A stretch of 64,000 bases of DNA from Monosiga brevicollis MX1 (taxonomy: Eukaryota; Opisthokonta; Choanoflagellata; Craspedida; Salpingoecidae), in the NCBI RefSeq assembly GCF_000002865.3, contig NW_001865063.1, positions 221,238 to 285,237 of the forward strand. The letters run 5' to 3'. The notes beneath the pieces were generated by a model. The model did no database searches. It was not told the DNA's origin and saw only the letters and a list, made by a program, of their open reading frames with translations. How positions within the stretch are numbered: the first letter of the stretch is position 1; the number at the start of each line of letters is the position of its first letter. The translations under genes and the position numbers were made by a program. Of this stretch, positions 61,075 through 64,000 are shown in pieces.

Positions 61075-62409
61075 GTTCCCGACGCCCATGTGATCTTGTC
61101 GCCTGCGTAGGGAGATTGGGCGGCCCAGCTGGCTTGGCACCTCCAAAAGCTGCTCGGCCAGGTGCTCGTCACTTTCGCTATCATCTTCGCTGAGGTCACC
61201 ATCGAATGCTGGGACAGAAAATCGACGGATCCACCAGGTTCCATCACGGCTCCCTGTGTCGGCCAAGCCACTGAGTAGCGAGGCTGAGAGGGGGGTTTCC
61301 ACGGCCGAGGCAGCTTGAGCAGCTTGAGCAGCTTGGGCGGCGGCCGCCAATCGATCGGCACGATCCTGCTGGACCTGGGTTCGATAGGCTTCAAGACGGG
61401 TAGCGGCGGCTTGGCTGAGCGCCTTCCATTGTCGGAGCGCTTCTACAAAGGAGGTGCTGGGTTGGCGTGAGCCCTCAGCGGCAGGACCCGAGGTTAAAAT
61501 GACCCAGGGAGCATCGTTGGCGGGTCCAGCGTTATCCGAGGCATGGCGTCGGCTGATATGGCTTTGCTTGGCGCTGGGGACACGGCGGGCCGGCAGGCGA
61601 TCTCGGGGAAGAGAGGGCAAGGTGAGGCGGGTGGATTTTGGCATTGGTTTTCTGTTGGCACGCCGGCGCGGCGACAGGGGGGTGGTACTCGAGTTGCTTT
61701 CATCAAGGTTGCTGCTGATTTCGTGGTCCCCCAAATCTCCAGAGTCGGCGGCGTCCACGATAAGGGGTGGAGGCTTGGCTCGCTTGGTGCTCTGATGGGC
61801 CGCGCCGGTGGCGGTGCGAAGGGAGGCTGCAGCGGGGGCACTGGTCGAATTGGGTGTGGATTTGGAGACGGGCACAGCATGGTTGGTGGGTGGTTCATGA
61901 GCTGCGCCGGCACGCGGTTCAGCTTCACGGCGTATGGTTGCAGCTTGGTCATCCAGTCGCCGAGCGACTTGCGGGTCCTCTTGAGCTTGCCAGTACTGGT
62001 GAAAGTAGGTAAAGGTGGTTTCAAAGTAGTTGGCCAAGATGTTTGGGGCAGAGTTGTTGTGGGCCCGGATCCATAGGCAGAGACGTTCGGTGGCGTGTCG
62101 GAGAGCCAGGCGAGCGGGCTTGGAGAGGATAGCATCGTGCGCGCTTTGACCCAGGCAAGAGGTGGTGGGGTCGAGACCGTGCAGCAGACTGCCAATCACG
62201 TGAACGGCTTGACGAGGAGACTCTGTTCCAAACCCTTTGGCCGCACCAAAGGCCAGCTCCTGTGCAAGGAGTTGCAAGCGATGTTCTTCTACGGTGGCGG
62301 CGGCCTCCTTGTCGCTAGCCCCAAAGAAGTGGGCGAGGTGGGGCACAAGGCGCGCACCGAGATCTTCAGCTTGCTGCTGCAGCCTTCCAGAGCGAACGTT
62401 TGCAGTCAT
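60763..62409 (-). CDS. Hypothetical protein with a long acidic C-terminal tail
   Basis: A single open exon of 548 residues from the ATG at 62409. Residues ~1-140 look globular and helical (RLVPHLAHFFGASDKEAAA, ANYFETTFTYFHQYW). The middle is Ser/Pro/basic-rich. The last ~120 residues are mostly Asp/Glu, with an uninterrupted run of about 19 Asp. Acidic tails of this kind occur in histone chaperones and nucleolar proteins, but no family was recognised. An upstream minus-strand open frame (62681-62487) could be a further 5' exon; an AG directly precedes the region of the ATG, so the start is uncertain. The lack of introns is unusual for this neighbourhood. Confidence 0.6.
60905..61075 (-). repeat. 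GAT/GAC triplet array encoding Asp tracts
   Basis: Imperfect ATC/GTC triplets on the plus strand, encoding Asp runs in the minus-strand gene. The opposite strand and other frames give Ile/Val- or His-rich open frames that mimic membrane or histidine-rich proteins but are only shadows. Confidence 0.9.
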
Positions 62410-62998
62410 GACTGCAGTGCCGGTTGGGTAGAGGCAAAGCTGTGTTCGTTACCAAGCGGCCCACACCACCACAGACCCAAGGCAGCTCAAGCAATATCCA
62501 TCAGAGGCATTGAGCACCGACACAGTTGAAGCAGCAAAGCCTGGGACCGGGTCGGATCAATCCGACGACAAGCCTCTGCTTGCTGGGGAAGAGGAGGCTT
62601 TGTTCCTTCTTCGTCTTCTTTGGGGCTGTACGGGCAGTACTGGCCATCCAGCGCTTCCAAAGGGTCGCGGTACCCCGTCAATCACACTGGACCACCATGG
62701 ACCACCATGGACCACCGAACACCCGCACCCACCTCTCGATCAAGACGATCAGCGCGCGGAGCGAGCCGACATCAGGTCGTTGTTGGCAACACGATCCGTA
62801 AACTAAAACAGACACTCCCTTAAAATAAAACACAACAAGAATGTATAAACATACCCTCGGATATAAACTCTGCGAGAAAATAAATCGCCACGTCCTCCAA
62901 AATAAACCGCCACGTCCTCCAAAGTATAAAGTCGTGCGGCGTTGAGCAGCAAAAGTGAGAGAGAAGTTACATTTTACAGCATCAAGCCAACTGCAAGC
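62410..62998. other. Intergenic, carboxypeptidase upstream region
   Basis: Contains a short tandem of GGACCACCAT (about 62689-62713) and an AT-rich stretch (62810-62930) with duplicated AAATAAACCGCCACGTCCTCCA-like segments (about 62880-62922). A TATAAAG at 62924 lies 75 bases upstream of the carboxypeptidase ATG and could be its TATA box. Confidence 0.5.
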
Positions 62999-63896
62999 AT
63001 GGCTCGTGTTTCGTTCGCTCTGTGTGTGTTGGCCCTCGTGGTCGCAACGGCAGCCGCTACCCGCCACTGGAACCATGCGGGTCAGGCTTACAAGGTGAGA
63101 ACAAGATGGCAGTGGCGTGCATTTGTGGAGCGTTGGCGGAGGGAGGCTGGGGAGGGGGTGCGCCTCTTGGGATGAGGGGGTCTGGCTTTGGAGGTACTTT
63201 TTGGAGGAGGGGGGCTTTTCCATGTGAAGCCCCCTATCTATCTGTGTGTGTGTGGGGGGGTCCGCGTACCTGTCCGTGTCTGCGCCTGCGTTCTTCTCGC
63301 AATGGTCGGGTGGATCAGAGTGGTGCAGAGCGCTTGCTCGGTCGCCAATGACGCTCGAAGGACGTGTTCTCCTTGCTTGTGATTGATTGGCCAGGGAAAA
63401 CAACATCTCATCGTTGGTGCCTTTGTGCGTGTGTGGCATCCTGGCTTTAGGGTGACCTCATCGGCAACGATGTGACGGGTCTCTGCGGTGAAGCCAACTC
63501 CACCTCGGGCTATTTCAACATTGAGGGTGGCAAGTACGTCATCACTGTCTGATTGGTCCCAGTCACCAGAACGCTTGCTCGGCCCCACCCCATAAATGAC
63601 CAACCTGGTGTTTTTTTTCCCCCACTCACTCACAGGAACAAGAACTATTTCTTTTGGTACTTCCAGTCGCGCAACGATCCCTCCACTGATCCCGTTATCC
63701 TTTGGATGACTGGTAGGCCTTGTTCTCCTTCCATGACTTGGCCCGTTGTTTTTTTGTTTTTGTTTTTTCCCCATGCGTCTTTGGGCCAAGCCCTGCCCAA
63801 CCCAGGATGTGACATCAACCTAATCGTGTTCTTGTTTTGCGCCATGATCTAGGTGGCCCCGGCTGCAGCAGTGAGCTTGCCATGCTTTTTGAGAAC
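62999..63896 (+). CDS. Serine carboxypeptidase (S10), 5' part only
   Basis: Four exons are visible: 62999-63094, 63451-63533, 63636-63712, 63853-63896 (100 codons, in phase). The gene continues past the window. A signal peptide ([19 protein letters not shown]) starts the protein. [17 protein letters not shown] and [19 protein letters not shown] are the N-terminal strands of peptidase family S10. [20 protein letters not shown] holds the oxyanion-hole signature (W-x-x-GGPGCSS). The nucleophile Ser, Asp and His lie beyond the edge. Such enzymes act in lysosomes/vacuoles or are secreted. Cathepsin A, CPVL and yeast CPY are relatives; subfamily cannot be fixed from this part. Confidence 0.92.
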
Positions 63897-64000
63897 GTAA
63901 GACGCCCACCCGCACCCCGTCGACTACTCAGCCAATTGCTGAATCTTGTCCAACTCTTCCGCTTTGAAAGTCTGGTGTCGGCCTCAGCTATCGTCTTTTC

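Noticed and set aside
60670-61193. Plus-strand open frames rich in Ile/Val or His that look like a membrane protein or a His-rich protein
   Set aside because: They are the antisense readings of the GAT/GAC array of the minus-strand acidic gene; no start context or other domain supports them.

Overview
The window is nuclear DNA of an intron-rich unicellular holozoan, most likely a choanoflagellate close to Monosiga brevicollis. That assignment is an inference. It rests on dense genes with many short GT-AG introns, GC-rich coding sequence, abundant microsatellites, and a gene set mixing animal-type signalling proteins (SH2 adaptor, Slo2-type potassium channel, SCAR/WAVE, ANKRD11-like protein) with general eukaryotic housekeeping proteins. 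No virus-like element, CRISPR array or bacterial operon was seen. I rebuilt the exon chains by hand and checked reading phase at every junction of the multi-exon models.

Layout, left to right: ANKRD11/12-like ankyrin protein (-, runs to the left edge), ataxin-2 (+), Slo2/KCNT-type potassium channel (+, 18 exons), OGG1 8-oxoguanine glycosylase (+), katanin p60 (+), SCAR/WAVE (-), NSUN3/4-type RNA m5C methyltransferase (+), secreted class 3 lipase (+) and ARSB-like arylsulfatase (+). A 2.4-kb RNA-gene cluster follows: four tRNA-Lys(CUU)-like genes with an extra structured arm and one ordinary tRNA-Lys(UUU). Then come an NTF2-like orphan (-), a D-threonine aldolase-like enzyme (-), farnesyltransferase beta (+), an SH2 adaptor (-), a SulP/SLC26 transporter fused to STAS and cyclic-nucleotide-binding domains (-, 25 exons), a giant GRIP golgin carrying two EF-hands (+, 28 exons), an acidic orphan (-), and a serine carboxypeptidase running off the right edge (+).

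The genes do not form one pathway. Local themes are secreted or lysosomal hydrolases (lipase, sulfatase, carboxypeptidase), cytoskeleton and trafficking (SCAR, katanin, golgin, farnesylation) and tyrosine-phosphate signalling. The strongest candidate for an undescribed system is the tRNA-Lys(CUU)-like family at 29714-31555. Each copy has D and anticodon arms identical to the neighbouring true tRNA-Lys. The T-arm/acceptor region is opened by a conserved insertion and an extra hairpin, partly supported by paired changes between copies, and every copy ends in a Pol III-type T run. Other points of note are two consecutive GC-AG introns and a 10-nt micro-exon in the sulfatase, EF-hands inside a golgin, and a frame-breaking 96-bp repeat array in that golgin.
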